Positions 12,501-24,117 of a stretch of DNA of 64,000 bases are shown in pieces. Each line of letters begins with the position of its first letter. The stretch's first letter is position 1. The notes beneath the pieces are model-generated. The model was not told the origin of the DNA. It searched no databases and worked only from the letters and a program-made list of their open reading frames with translations. The translations under genes were made by a program, and so were the position numbers. This DNA is from Blastomussa wellsi (lineage: Eukaryota; Cnidaria; Anthozoa; Scleractinia; Plerogyridae): NCBI GenBank assembly GCA_947652115.1, contig OX393570.1, forward strand, positions 8,217,389 through 8,281,388, read 5' to 3'.

Positions 12501-13149
12501 TTCATTTCTAATACAAAGGGTGTTTATAAATACCAAAGAAAATATGTATATTCTAGCAACAATAACATTAAAATGTGTTAGCTAATTTAATCGTAGTTGA
12601 AGAGGAAAATACCTTGGGAAGATTGACACCTTCAATTTATTTTCAAACGTTTTGAATAAAGTTCTGCTCGAGACGAAAACGCGAAAATTTCCAACCCTCC
12701 AAAGCGGAACTTTTATCACCTTGTATAGCATGCTGCCAGGCTTGCCGAACACTCGGGCGGTGGGGTTGTAACTGCTTGGGGCTTCGCGCCGGAAAATGGC
12801 GGCCCTCCGAGACAGGAATCTGTTCGCAGGCTAGACTTTGCATTGATCATGGATTTAACCGGGGCGTACTGAGTAGCCGAGAGCTCTCGGAAGACCTCTT
12901 TGTTCACGACTTCTCATTTATATACGAAGGCTGCCTGTATATTCAAGGCATCAACGCAAGGAGTTTAAAATCTGCAATTTACTCGTCACATTTCACACAT
13001 ATTCGAGTGTCCCAGAAAATGCGATATTTTGTAATGTAAACCCAAATTACTGCAATGCATACACGAAACAAGTACTTTTTTCCATGGTGTCGAATCAATT
13101 TTTAAATAGATTGTAAAAGGTACTGTCAAATTCCCTTAAATTTCGGATG
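9540..13149. other. Upstream region of the SLC16-type gene, no gene recognised
   Basis: The transporter's promoter must lie at about 9400-9600 on the minus strand, but I see no decisive core element. The remainder holds only short frames with no family resemblance. The G-run at 12341-12349 and the CT/AG-rich stretch at 12330-12400 are low complexity. Confidence 0.4.
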
Positions 13150-13530
13150 GGTGTGTGCAGCGAAGGTTCTTAACCCTGACCCTATTAAGGATAAGGTAAA
13201 CGGAATTTGATACCCTGTTTAAGGCCCAAACCCGAAAAGTGACACCCTTTTCAACATGTTTCAAGGAAAAAACAAAAACTAAGAAAGGTGTAAACGGGTC
13301 AACTTTTTGTCGTTCTGTAAGGTTTTCACTTTGACAGACCGTTTCTATACAGTTTAGCGTGTTGTTTACGCATTGCAAATTGCAAAATAGCTAAATATAA
13401 AATTTAGGTACCCTATATATCTAAGGGTCACACCGGGAAAAATGCCAAAAGAAACAAAAATGATACCCTATTTAGGAACGAGCACATACAGCGGCACATA
13501 CCTATTTACCCCCGAGCGAACAGGTTTCCC
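13150..13530. repeat. Diverged copy of the dispersed ccctgtttagg repeat
   Basis: Phrases such as gataccctgtttaagg, gataccctatttaggaac and cccaaacccg match, in reverse orientation, the aaacagggtatg and cctaaacagggtcaggg phrases of 37840-38260. Non-coding and degraded. Confidence 0.45.
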
Positions 13531-14289
13531 GAAAGTCGTTTCTCCTTGGATTTGATTCGTCGAACCCTGCTTTTTTTCCGATTTCTCGAGACAATTTTTG
13601 TTCGCTATGTGGTTCAAGAAATCATTCGTGGATTCCATTACCTGCACTCTTTCACACAGCCACCAGCAATTTTCAGCGTCCTCACCCCTGGATTACGTAC
13701 CCCCTCCCCTCCCCCTCGTACCTGTATAATTTGCGTGTGTGGCGCCTGTGTAAGGCTTATGTTACTACCCGAAAGGCTAGAAACTAGGGAATGCCAAGAA
13801 GTGATAATTGACTATTTACACGGTATCTGTTTATTTTTCAAAGTGCAGTATCACGTCAGGAGGTAATGGGCTCCTGATCACGTAGCAAGCCGCTCTATGA
13901 GGTGACTTATTTCGTCCAATGGAAATTGCGCACGATGTTGGTTTAGCTTTTCAAAGCTGATAAGATAGAACAAAGCTTTTGGACGGATAGGGCCACTTTT
14001 ACTTTGTTTTGTGCAAAGAAGGAAAACAAACTTAAAATCATACGATACTGCATGATCTGCTATTTTTAGGATCTGATGGCTTGCAAGCGAAAGGACAATG
14101 TAGAGAAGAGTAGGACAGGGCACCCTTACATTAACAATGCGGCTGATCAAACAGCTAGAAACTGATGCTATTTTAACCAACCTTTATCAGGGGCATAAAA
14201 TGCTAAGTGAAAATGGAAACAAACTGTTACATTAAACCCTTGTATTATCAGTCAGTCTTTGTTGGTGTACATTTTGAGTTGTTTTCAAC

Positions 14290-14703
14290 CAGATAAGATA
14301 AGATAACTTTATTTATACACGGTATTTCCATCAGCTTATTTATGGTAATCAACTAACTACCTAGCTTCCTAGCTACAAAAAAAAAGATATAAAATACAAA
14401 AGAATAAAAACTGCTTTTCATGGAGACCGTGTTCAAAAATCATACTTAAAAATTTCGCTTAAGAATTATAATAAAAATTTACTTAAAACTGTGGCGACTT
14501 AGTTTTGTCTTAAACTCGCTTAAGGAAGTCGCTTGTCTTAATTCTGTGGGTAAGTTGTTCCACAACTGAGCTCCACTGTATGAAAAACTTCTCCTCAGGA
14601 TTGACTGAAATGGAGCATAGAATACACTTATGTCCAGGATTGAACGCAGGTGTGGATCAATTACTACTTCATATTTGACTTGGTTATTTTCCATTTTCAT
14701 ATT
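14290..14703 (-). pseudogene. 3' end of a CR1/L2-type LINE
   Basis: On the minus strand a 73-codon frame (14479-14700) carries RRSFSYSGAQLWNNLPTEL and then FKTKLSRHSF, the usual C-terminal end of ORF2 in non-LTR elements. Downstream lie an AT-rich 3' UTR and a short microsatellite, ttatcttatcttatct on the minus strand, typical of CR1/L2 tails. Strongly 5' truncated. Related tails: 20597-20925 and 38690-38940. Confidence 0.7.
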
Positions 14704-14730
14704 ACTTCATGTTTGACAGCATTATCGCAT

Positions 14731-14872
14731 GGCCCATAATACACCTTGTTTACCCCCCAAAATTTTGCATAACCTTTGTTTTCAGATTCTCTTGGGACGA
14801 CTGTAATACCCAGGAGAATTGGGAAACAAAGGTTATGCAAAATTTTGGGGGGTAAACAAGGTGTATTATGGT
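14731..14872. repeat. Small inverted-repeat element, copy 2
   Basis: Arms of about 45 nt with ccataatacaccttgtttac at the left end and its complement at the right, and an aaaattttgcataac core. Same family as 569-706. Confidence 0.7.
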
Positions 14873-15196
14873 CAATGCGAAAATGGTCAATGTGTGTTTT
14901 AGTGAACTTTTATCAATGAGGACACTTTATGATGTTTATCATAAAGAGCTTGCATCTCATTAGCGGTCAATCCTGGACATATCTGATGGATTAAACAGGC
15001 GAAGGGTATCCATGGTTCTTTTGCGAGCCGCAATTCATCTTCAAACCGTCAAGGATGTCAGCCATATAAAAATAACCTATGCTTTTTTGTCGCTTTACCA
15101 AGGCTATCGTGTTTTACGCGAGCGGAAAACAGTTCTGCTATGTCTAAAATAAAGATTTATCATATAACAAGCGACGCTGAAATATCATATATCATG

Positions 15197-15245
15197 ACCT
15201 GCGATCAGGCGTTCTTATTTTTAGTAGAACGCCTGATAGCAGGTT
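15197..15245. repeat. Short hairpin element (gcgatcaggcgttct family), copy 1
   Basis: acctgcgatcaggcgttct and its complement agaacgcctgatagcaggt are separated by about 10 nt of T-rich loop. Two more copies with the same arms and different loops lie at 19757-19821 and 27717-27770. Confidence 0.75.
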
Positions 15246-16840
15246 AATCCTATCATATCGTATATTCCTGGTTTGAAATAAGACAACAAGCGGTGCAACC
15301 CTTACCTAAAATTCCCTATTACCAAGGAGAAATATTCCCACCGTTTATGGTGGGGGTTACCCGTAAAGTATCTTTATTTTCGGTATTTCCAGGCACATTT
15401 GTTGTTCGATTATGAGAAAGATTTGATTGTTTACCATGTCCTAGGTTTCGCGTGCTAATTGAAATCGACGGCTCGTGTTCGGTGTAAAACGAACACTAGG
15501 GAGCTTAAGCAAACCACGACGGCAACGTCAACGAGAACGTCGCTAAACAACAGATTTAATGAGCAGTACAATAGCTCGGCACGTGCGTTATAATTCTATG
15601 TACATTTCTTTGCCGTCCTCTGCAAAACAACAACGTGAAATGACCAATTTCTGAGTACTTTGGAGAACGTGAACCTCGACGGCTAAATTTTCGGTTTTCT
15701 GTTTGAAAATAAACGCCGTCCTTATATTTTCTACAAGAACTATGTTTGAAAGCGATAAATGCACCAAATACATCAAGACAATTGCGAAATTCGTGCGTAA
15801 AATATAAATTCATTTTTAAGCAGACGTCGTCCTAGCCGTCGCCGTCGTCATTGCTTAAGCTCCCTAATAACATCCTATTGTATCACTCTATTGTACAAGA
15901 TGCAAATAACTCCTTTGTTTGTCGTTTTGCTTTTGTCCTATGCATTATGACGTCAGCTGTGTCGTTTTACACGGATCATAAACCAAATCGACAGGAATCC
16001 GCCTAGCAACATTATTTTCTGATGCTAGCTCGGTGCACCTTATGGAATCTAAGTGTCTTTCCCTGGATCTCATTATCGCTTTCTTTGTATCGATTTGTAT
16101 CGATTTGTATCAATTTGCATTTGTCCCGTCATGTGAGAGATAGACTAGAGATGGTCAACGACTTTGTTTGCACCGCTGTTCGAGAAATAAGCCCGCGCGT
16201 TTTTGAATAATTTTATTGCATCTGAACTCTCTATAAGCCGGGCGCCTGTTGACCCTGTTGTCGTGCAACGATTGTTAATTGTCAATTCTGCATACTGCAA
16301 ACTACTATTCCGTTTTAGATGAAAGGGTTTTTTGGAGCAACACATGCAACGAACTGCTCTCTGTTTTCAGGCTTTCAAGCGTCGCGCATGCAGCGTGTGT
16401 GGATCTACGTGAGTTCACGATAAAGACCCGAGAGAGCTAGATAGGGCATAGTAGGTTACTTTTAATAATTCTCAATAAACAAAACTGTTTCTTCTTTACC
16501 GTAACGATGCATGAGAATATAACCAGTTTGCATTGGTGGTCGCAAAGCTGTAGAGGGAAGCAAAATTCACCGCGGTAGGGGTGCAAAATTAGTGTCAGGA
16601 AAGTAGAAATTGGTTCGCATAAAGTATGTTGCTTGATGCAAAAAATTGTTCTGTGTAAAACTGCATATTTAAGGTGGAAAAATCACCATTAATTTTTATT
16701 TTATTATTCGTGACAGGACCGCTCAGAAACAGCAAACTTGCATCCCATATCATCATATTTCCTGTTATTCATCCAAAGAATCACCGTTTATTAGTCACAT
16801 CACCACGATGCCTCCTGATCCTTGAACGTTAACACGGCAT
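15246..16840. other. Intergenic, no gene recognised
   Basis: No conserved reading frame is visible. aagcaaaccacgacggcaac near 15507 and gacgtcgtcctagccgtcgc near 15822 both border gcttaagctccct-like blocks (about 15500 and 15856). This looks like the ends of a ~360-bp inverted-repeat element at about 15498-15866. Confidence 0.4.
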
Positions 16841-16844
16841 GTAC

Positions 16845-16950
16845 AAAGACCAGGAACACCGGAACACCACGGAACACGGATCACCGGAACACCCCGGAAC
16901 ACCAGTGTGTTCCGTTGTTCCGTGTTCCGGCGTGTTCCGGTGTTCCTGAT
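16845..16950. repeat. ggaacacc iteration with self-complementary right half
   Basis: The first half repeats ggaacac(c/g) several times. The second half carries its complement, gtgttccg, the same way, so the block can fold into many registers. No coding capacity. Confidence 0.7.
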
Positions 16951-17464
16951 TTTAGTACATAGGTAAGGTAAGGTAAATATAAGGTAAGACTTTAATTAAC
17001 GAGGGTACACCAAGCTCAAGTGCCAAGTTGGTCAAAACATCGCGAACAGATCGCGTGAAGCCAGGGTACTGCAAGAATTCGCTCTGATATCTATCTGTAG
17101 CTGTAGAGTTGGAATTCACCCAGGCAGTCTGATATCGATATTTATTTTATACCTGGTCGGATTGTTTTTGTTATTGGAAAAGGGCCACATGGACAGAAAA
17201 ATTCAACTTGGTGGTAAGAAGCAAAGGGCACAAAAATAAGATTTATTTACAACTAATACAACTAATCAGCCGGAAAATGAAAAATGAAACAAATTATTTG
17301 GGCTGGCGCTCTGTGCTGCCTTCCTGTGCTACACCGTGATGACGAGCCCAATACAGGGCGAGGTTGCAGTCCTCAGTTCTCGTCGTGTTGGTGTCTCGCA
17401 AAGTCTATTTTTTTACGTAGTATCAGTCTTGCTATTGTTTATTTATTTGTCACTATTTTGTACG

Positions 17465-17690
17465 GCCAGACATAGGCGTACGGGCACATTCGGACTTGGA
17501 GGAGCTGTACCCTCCCTGCCCGAAAAAAATACACAATTTCCGAACGAGTTAGCATTGAACGTATATAAAAACGCCCAAAAAATGCAACTGCTATTGCCCC
17601 AATCCTGAGCGTTTTGCCCGAAAAATGTCTACAATTTTCCAAACTGGGGGGACCCGGCCCGGCCCCTCCGGCTCGTACGCCTGTGCGGCC
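17465..17690. repeat. Dispersed repeat ending in cataggcgtacggg / cgtacgcctgtg
   Basis: The ends are imperfect inverted repeats (cataggcgtacgggc near 17471, ctcgtacgcctgtg near 17672). A related unit with ggtccatatgcctatgcgg ends lies at 46160-46325, inside a GCC2 intron. The pyrimidine-rich interior is non-coding. Confidence 0.45.
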
Positions 17691-17699
17691 AGATTCAAA

Positions 17700-19750
17700 C
17701 TGGTGGTTAAAATATAGTGAGTGCATGTTGATCCTTGGGGGAGGGTGGTCGAGGTTGGGGTGGTGGAGGGGGACTGGGAGGAAAAGCCTGTTAAAAAAAA
17801 TTATCAGAAATACATTGTAGGCATCTTGGTAATAAAGCGTATGTTTGGCATTCAGTCGTCAGTGGTGATTTTAATGTAACTTACCCCTGTCTTCAATTAC
17901 GCAGGAATTGGGCATTAGGAACTTGATCACCTCATTGACGTGCCTGTAAATTCTCCCAAGATGAGCTCAAGAAACCGCATGGCAACTGAAAATGGAATTT
18001 GCAATCTTGATACCACAAATTTTGTAAAAAACCAGGGCTAGGAGAAGCCGAAATAACACATTTTCATATAGAAGACACATTTTGACATATTTTCTCTTGA
18101 TTTGGAACGTCATATGCCGACTGCTTGTGGGGTTCGATTAGTGATTCGCCGCGTCATGTTTCGACGGTCATTTGACATGCACCGGCTCGCACGGATTCAT
18201 GGTCTAGGCGAAGACCAGGTGATTCGTTTTCGCTGCTTGTTTGCGCACGGCTGCCTAAACTAAACTGCGCAAGCTGTGCTGACTCCACAGAACATTTTGC
18301 AGTACAAGAAAAAAAATACGATACAGCAAAGATTGATGGAATGTCATTTTATAGTTGCTTCAGATTTTCATCGTTTTGACAGCGAGAGCCATTGATTTCG
18401 GGGAGAGAAAGCTTAGATTGTTAAACTTATTCTTCGGGTTACGTCTGGGGATTTCCTATCCTTTTGACGTTTTCTTCCGACTTGCTGCTTGCGAATAGGT
18501 CAAGGCAGGCGGTTTCCGGAGTTCTTTTCCTTCCACCAGCCCAACATCGTACCCAGGTCCTCTCCAGAGGGCGGAAAGCTTAAGAAGATGATCCGTGGAA
18601 CGAGGTTGCTGTCAGCATGCGCGACTTTTTTCACGCGCGGCAAAATGGAATCAATTTCGCGTTCGCACGCGCGTCTGCCGAGGACTCGCACACAACCCGC
18701 GTTAACAGTACGTGCACAGTTGCCTCTGGCTCAACGAGCGTGATATTTCCTGTTATATACACTGATTAATTGGGTTTATTTATCTAGAAGCATTTCCGGT
18801 TATTTGCAGGGGAGATTCTCTTCAGTCTTTCGACGGGTTGAATTAAATGTCTGCAGAGAGAGGCGCGGCTAATATTGCAAAATTAACTTCACTTTAACTA
18901 ACTTAAAACGTTCGTTTTCGTCGCTCCTCTTGAAATGTTTCTTGAAAATTGTGATCAGCTATCCACGTGTGGGGCAAAAATAAAACTCCTGCGTTAGACC
19001 CATCCCGTTCTAACTGTTCATAGCTTTGTCAGTTTCTCCTGTTGCCTGGAGGGGCGCAATTTGAGTACAACACCATAAAATTATAAGAAGTACCGACAGT
19101 CTTTTTTAAGCTAAAATTATCCAAGTTTGTAAATGGATCCTAGAGTATTTAACCACGAATTAGTCTTGATTTCATACTTGTGGGGTTGCTGGCCCACGCT
19201 ATTTTAGGTATCAGTAGACAAGGTGGTCTTTAAGTGATGGAGTATCGAATAATAAATTATTGGTATCCTGATAATGAACTTGCTGTGTTCAGAATGACTG
19301 CAATGCTTGTTATTGAAACAGAATGCAAACATCTGTGATTGAAATCTGAAATTGACTTTATTGACTCTCAAACGCAATTTTAACTTTCATTCAAATGAAA
19401 TAAACTCAGTTTCTTTCATGTTGAACTCCAGTTTTTATAACATCAAGTAGCTGGTTCCTTGTTAAATAACAAACGTATCTCTTGACGATGTTTCAACGGA
19501 TGTTTATTCTGATAAACGTGACTCAATCTTGAGAATTTTCGCACGCCTGCGCTTTAATGCTGTTGTATTACCATGACAATCAATCTCCAGCCAGCAGACG
19601 AAAACAAACGACTTGACTCCATGGCAACCATCAACCAATCATGACCGCACTACGAGTATCTTGATTCCATGGCAACTACCAACAAATTACGACGCACTCC
19701 CAAGTAGACCTTCCTTTAAATAGCAGAGCTTTGGCTTACAAACACAAACC
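17700..19750. other. Intergenic, nothing recognised
   Basis: No family-like reading frame, RNA gene or clear repeat was found. A purine/GC-rich patch near 18480-18720 has an open frame of about 84 codons without recognisable similarity. Confidence 0.35.
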
Positions 19751-19756
19751 AAACAA

Positions 19757-19821
19757 ACTTGCGATCAGGCGTTCTTTTTTTCTTCACGGCGGAAAATAAA
19801 ACGAACTTCTGATCGCAGGTT
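19757..19821. repeat. Short hairpin element, copy 2
   Basis: acttgcgatcaggcgttct and cgaacttctgatcgcaggtt form the arms around a loop of about 26 nt. Same family as 15197-15245 and 27717-27770. Confidence 0.7.
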
Positions 19822-20596
19822 AAAAGTAAACGAGACATAATTGTTATTGACCACGCTTGAAGTCACTCGGATATCGAAGTATTGACCTCGTTGAATTGTG
19901 TTTTTTAGATAGAAAAGAAGTTTTGGCTAATTCTCAGAGGAGGGATTTTGCTGCGCATTTTAGATCTCTGAAAACACAGTTACGGCAATCAACAGCTACT
20001 CTGGTTTCGTTACTGCGGTTTTCAGAAACATGCGAACTCTGTTCATGTCGACGGTTACGTTTTTCGCTGCCGTCAATCATCAGGCGGACCTCTCAGAAAA
20101 CAGAGGTACGCTTCAACAAGGTCAAAAGGTCACGTCTGTCAGTTGTGATTGGTAGACTTCGATCCATTTTGTTTGTTTCTGATTTTCAAGGTTCATTAAC
20201 TTTTACCGTAATTATGATTGACGGCAGCGAAAAACGCAATCGTTGGTTGGGTTTTGAACTTCAGAGTTCGCATGTTATTGAAAACCGCAGTAATTTTTAT
20301 CAGGAAATAAGTTTGAATTGGAACATTGACCTCGGTCAATAATTTTACACCTGAGCCTCACGCTTGGTCTAAAACAATCTCAAGCCCTAAAAACTATAAG
20401 ATCTCCAAAAACAGCAAAATATATCATTACGGTGGCTTTGTGAAGATGTCAGCTCAGCATTTTTCTCTACGAGCACGGGAGTTGGCAAAAATTACTCTTG
20501 CGTTGAGCGAGCACTTTGTAAAAAATCTAGCTCAAGTAAAAAAAATGGAGCATGCCAGCACTTGTAAAAAAATATGCGTGAACAACAAGCAAATAT

Positions 20597-20925
20597 GCTA
20601 GCACCCACTAAACTATCTAAAAAGGAGCTTTAGCTATAGAGGTGCAACTCTCTGGAATAGTCTGCCCTGCAATCTTAGGCAAGAGAAATCTCTAGCTCGT
20701 TTTAAGCAATTGTTAAACTTTCATTTTAGTGAATTAAGTTAGATACACGGCATTCATGGAAAACAGGTATAGTTTAGGGTAATTCTAATTAGTATTTCTA
20801 AGAGACTTTTTAGATATGTATTTACTATTATAAATATTGTTTGTAGTTTAATTTTATATGTAACAAACCTGATGAATTTTTTAACCGTGTTTAAATAAAG
20901 ATTTGAGATTTGAGATTTGAAACTT
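20597..20925 (+). pseudogene. LINE 3' end inside repeat copy A
   Basis: Encodes KRSFSYRGATLWNSLPCNLR and then FKQLLNFHFSELS with a stop at about 20741. A 3' UTR containing acacggcattcatggaaaac follows, and the gatttga unit is repeated at the end (20902-20922). The UTR block is shared with 38690-38940, so the two are one family. Confidence 0.75.
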
Positions 20926-21153
20926 TTGCGAGCATTGGGAGCAGAAGCATAATTTTGAGGGACCATTGATGGTCCCTAACCTTTCTTTTCATCCATTATA
21001 TACCTGTATTGAGATATCATTTAAAGTATTCGACTCTATAACAAAGTTGAAGTATCACCATCTCACAATGAAAAATAAATTAATGCTAAATGCTATACGT
21101 TAAGGGGTAACTCTAACGTTTTTTTTTAAATATACTTTGCTTTCTCTTTGATA

Positions 21154-21561
21154 GCCGCCATGATGATTTTCATATTGTAATGCAAATTAGCCACGTTGTC
21201 TGCCAGGGGGCAAACATTGAAATGATGCCGTTTCTCGGAAAATCGGACGGTCTAAATAGTGAAGTATCTGCGGTAAAGTCACATTTGAGAGCCGAGTTAT
21301 GGAATAATAATGATTTGATTATAAGGTTAGTTTGAAATAGTTACTCAATGCAAGCTAAGTCGTGTTCTTTTTTATAAAGTGCCAAAATTGCGTTACAATT
21401 ACAATATTTAAACCGCAAAACAGAAACCAAAGCATGGCAATGAAGAAAATTATCATTCATGATAAGAAACCAGCTGAAATGTGTCGAGTTAGGCTTGTTT
21501 GCCCCCTGACAAATCACGTGCCTAATTTGCATTACAATGTGAAACAAACATGGCGACTATC
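21154..21561. mobile_element. ~0.4-kb inverted-repeat element inserted in copy A
   Basis: The left arm (about 21154-21213) and right arm (about 21499-21561) are inverted. Both contain attgtaatgcaaattag or its complement and a gtttgccccctg block. The element is absent from copy B, which marks its insertion. No transposase frame, so non-autonomous. Confidence 0.65.
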
Positions 21562-22104
21562 GTGAATAAGGTCTATTTGTAAGTGATTTTCTTCGTTATC
21601 TTTATAAGACCTTATAAAGTGATCTGTCAGGAATCCTTGGATACGTCTCTTTAGCCTCTCATCCCCCAAAAGATCCCTTTCTTTATTATTCAGAAATAAA
21701 AAAGATATTTAACAAAAAAGTTGTACTTTGCAGGCTTAGGGTGATTTCATTTTACCCGTGAAACAATATCAAACAATTAGGGGTATAATAGTCAAAACTG
21801 AACAAAGACAAACTAACAAACAAAAATAACAAAAATAGTGTCTACTTAGTATCTAATAGTGTAGTAACTAATTCAAGGGTTGAGTAAGAGTAAAATCAAA
21901 CTAATCATTAAAAGGCCATCATTTGAAATAATTTACATCAAAGGTCATGTAATGTGGAATTCTTTATGTTTTTGTTTGATATTATATGCAAACTCCTTTA
22001 CTAGACACAACCTCCCCCATTCATTTTTTGCACACTTTAATTATATCATAATCATCACCGTGAACATAGATCATATTTCTGTATATTTTCTCGCTTCTTT
22101 CTTT

Positions 22105-22590
22105 TGGAGGGGGGTGAATAGGTTTGCGGATCAACGGATTTAGCCTTAAAAAGTACAGGGATTGCGGATTTCAGCGAAAAATTAAGCGGATTCGCGGATT
22201 TCGATAATGCAGTGGATCACGGATTAGCTGATAATTTTAGCTCGGATTCCGGACTCTACATGCCATGAAGTTCGTATCGTGGCCTTGGCGTGTCTTCAGT
22301 CCTGGTCTCAATGTTCTCGTTTTGTCCATTTTCTGTTTGCACAAGGCCCAAACCCCCGCTTTACATTAGAACTGCCGCAAAAAGGCAACGAAACGAAACC
22401 TCTTGAAATTTTTTCACCGAAAACAGCATCTACTGCCCTTTCAGGGAACCTATTACAAAGAAAGTTTTCAAGTAATGTGGATGCGGATTTGAACGAAAAT
22501 AGTGGCGGATTGACGGATTTGGCCAAAAAAAGAAATAGCACGGATTGGCGGATTCACCTAACCCTATTCACCCCCCTCCTTTTGTCTAGG
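22105..22590. mobile_element. ~0.48-kb TIR element with gcggatt-rich interior
   Basis: Terminal ggaggggggtgaatagg (22108-22124) is matched inverted by cctattcacccccctcc (22562-22578). The interior repeats gcggatt and cggattt many times, with longer spacing in the centre. Flanks ctttt and ttttg suggest a short T-rich target site. Its open frames are not protein-like. Confidence 0.65.
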
Positions 22591-22899
22591 CTTTCAAAAC
22601 TCTTCATGACTGGATGAGCTTGTTGATAAAATACAAAAAAATAGACCGGGATGGCTGTATTTTGGTTCTATCAATTTAAGCAATTTAATGGTTATCCATA
22701 AGCAGGTATTCTGCAAGGGGTTTTGGACCTCAGTATGCGCACAAAATGTATCAGCCTGGAAAGCGAAAAATGTCCGTTTTTCTAATTGTAGAGAAAATAA
22801 GGTGAATGGAAACTAAACCAGGATCAAGAAAACTGCTTTGTAAAGTGGCTGCCCAATGTTGTTTCAGTCGGGTACAGTTTGTTAGCCCGACAGTGCAAT

Positions 22900-23745
22900 T
22901 CACTATGCCGTCCGTCCCTAAGGATCTCGTCGAAGGTTGGCCTGCAGTACATTCTCCTGTTGCACTGTGACACTGCCTCTGTTTGGCTCCTTAGAGTTTG
23001 GGCTGCCTTTTGTACACATTATTGTCGTTGATGTATATTTGATGATCATCAGCATACATAAACAGATTAGCAGAGTGCCTATGCAGCGAAAGATCATTTT
23101 GAAACAAGTTATAGATTAGAGGTCCAAAGCCGGAGGAGCCTTGTGGACAGCCCCTTGCATGTTGTTTGTTCTTTCCATGCAGTGTGCTTCTTGCAGTTTG
23201 ACCCTGTTTCTTCTGCGCTCTAAAAAGGATCGCAAAAGAGTCAGAGATGTTTCCGAAAAGCCATATGCTTTAAGTTTCTGAGTCATTAGTACGGGTTGCA
23301 GGGAATCAAAGGCTTTGCTCATATCAGTGGATAGAACGGCCATGTACTCTTTATTATCCGCAGTCATTTTCCAGTCTTATTAGTGTAGTTTCGCAGCTGT
23401 GTCCTTCTGTAGGCGGTCATTTTCTGGAATAGATGTGGATCCATGGTATTGGTGATTTTCATGGAAAGTAATGATTGGAACACTTTGTCAACGGAGTTCA
23501 GTACAGTTATAGGTAGGTAATTTCCCCGGTCAGTTATCTCCTTTTTTGAACAAATGAGTCCATTCCATTCCCCCACTGTGCATGTCTTTGGCCAATGTCC
23601 CTTTCTGATAACAGTGATGTAAGTTTGTTGGGCTATAAGATAACGGCCATTTCCAGTCCGTACTGCGCCGTCTGGGGATTTTTTAACATTCGTTGAGACA
23701 TTACACTTCGGTAACTGTGTACATGAAATTTTTGAGTCCCCCATT
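22900..23745 (-). pseudogene. Decayed LINE reverse transcriptase
   Basis: Minus-strand frames carry RT blocks in order: NYLPITVLNSVDKVF (about 23500), then MAVLSTDMSKAFDSL (motif A, about 23320), then after a frameshift a CPQGSSGFGPL-like motif B (about 23145) and a YADD motif C (about 23045). At least two frame changes separate the blocks, so it is dead. The order and spacing fit CR1/L2-type elements. The 5' part and endonuclease are missing. Confidence 0.75.
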
Positions 23746-24117
23746 ACGGGTCGTTTCGTTTGGGAGTTCTCGATGAGCTGAAAGGTCGGTTTGGAATATG
23801 GTCGAGGTTCATCTACTCTTTATTATTGTTTTGCAAGGATATCGGATGTTAATAGTGAAGAAAAAGGTAAGTTTTTAACCGTAATTTTCATTTTGGCTTG
23901 TTTACATTTCATCGTGTGAGGATTGATAAACACTTGCGGGCCGAGATTGCGCAGTACGGACTGGAAATGGCCTTTAAGTAATCGGAATCGTCTTGTCCTG
24001 TAATTATTCAGGAATTTCGTCATCACATTGTCAAAGAAGTGCGGACCCCACTCGGCAATGCGATGACGAAATTCATGATTAATTTCAGGACGAACGCTTA
24101 AAAATGCCGTCAATTTG

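Larger units (their letters stand above)
20332..21670. repeat. Large dispersed repeat, copy A (interrupted twice)
   Basis: Matches 24118-24830 in order: a cacgcttgg / aaaactataag block, then a gagcagaag-aataattttga block, then a ttaagggataac-type block, then gtgattttcttcgttatctt through gtcaggaatccttggatacg. Copy A is interrupted by a LINE tail (20597-20925) and an inverted-repeat element (21154-21561), neither of which is in copy B. Open frames inside it are chance readings of the repeat. Confidence 0.65.

Noticed and set aside
19857..20342. 161-codon open frame
   Set aside because: No recognisable domain or composition of a real protein, overlaps the start of a dispersed repeat, and has no splice or start context.
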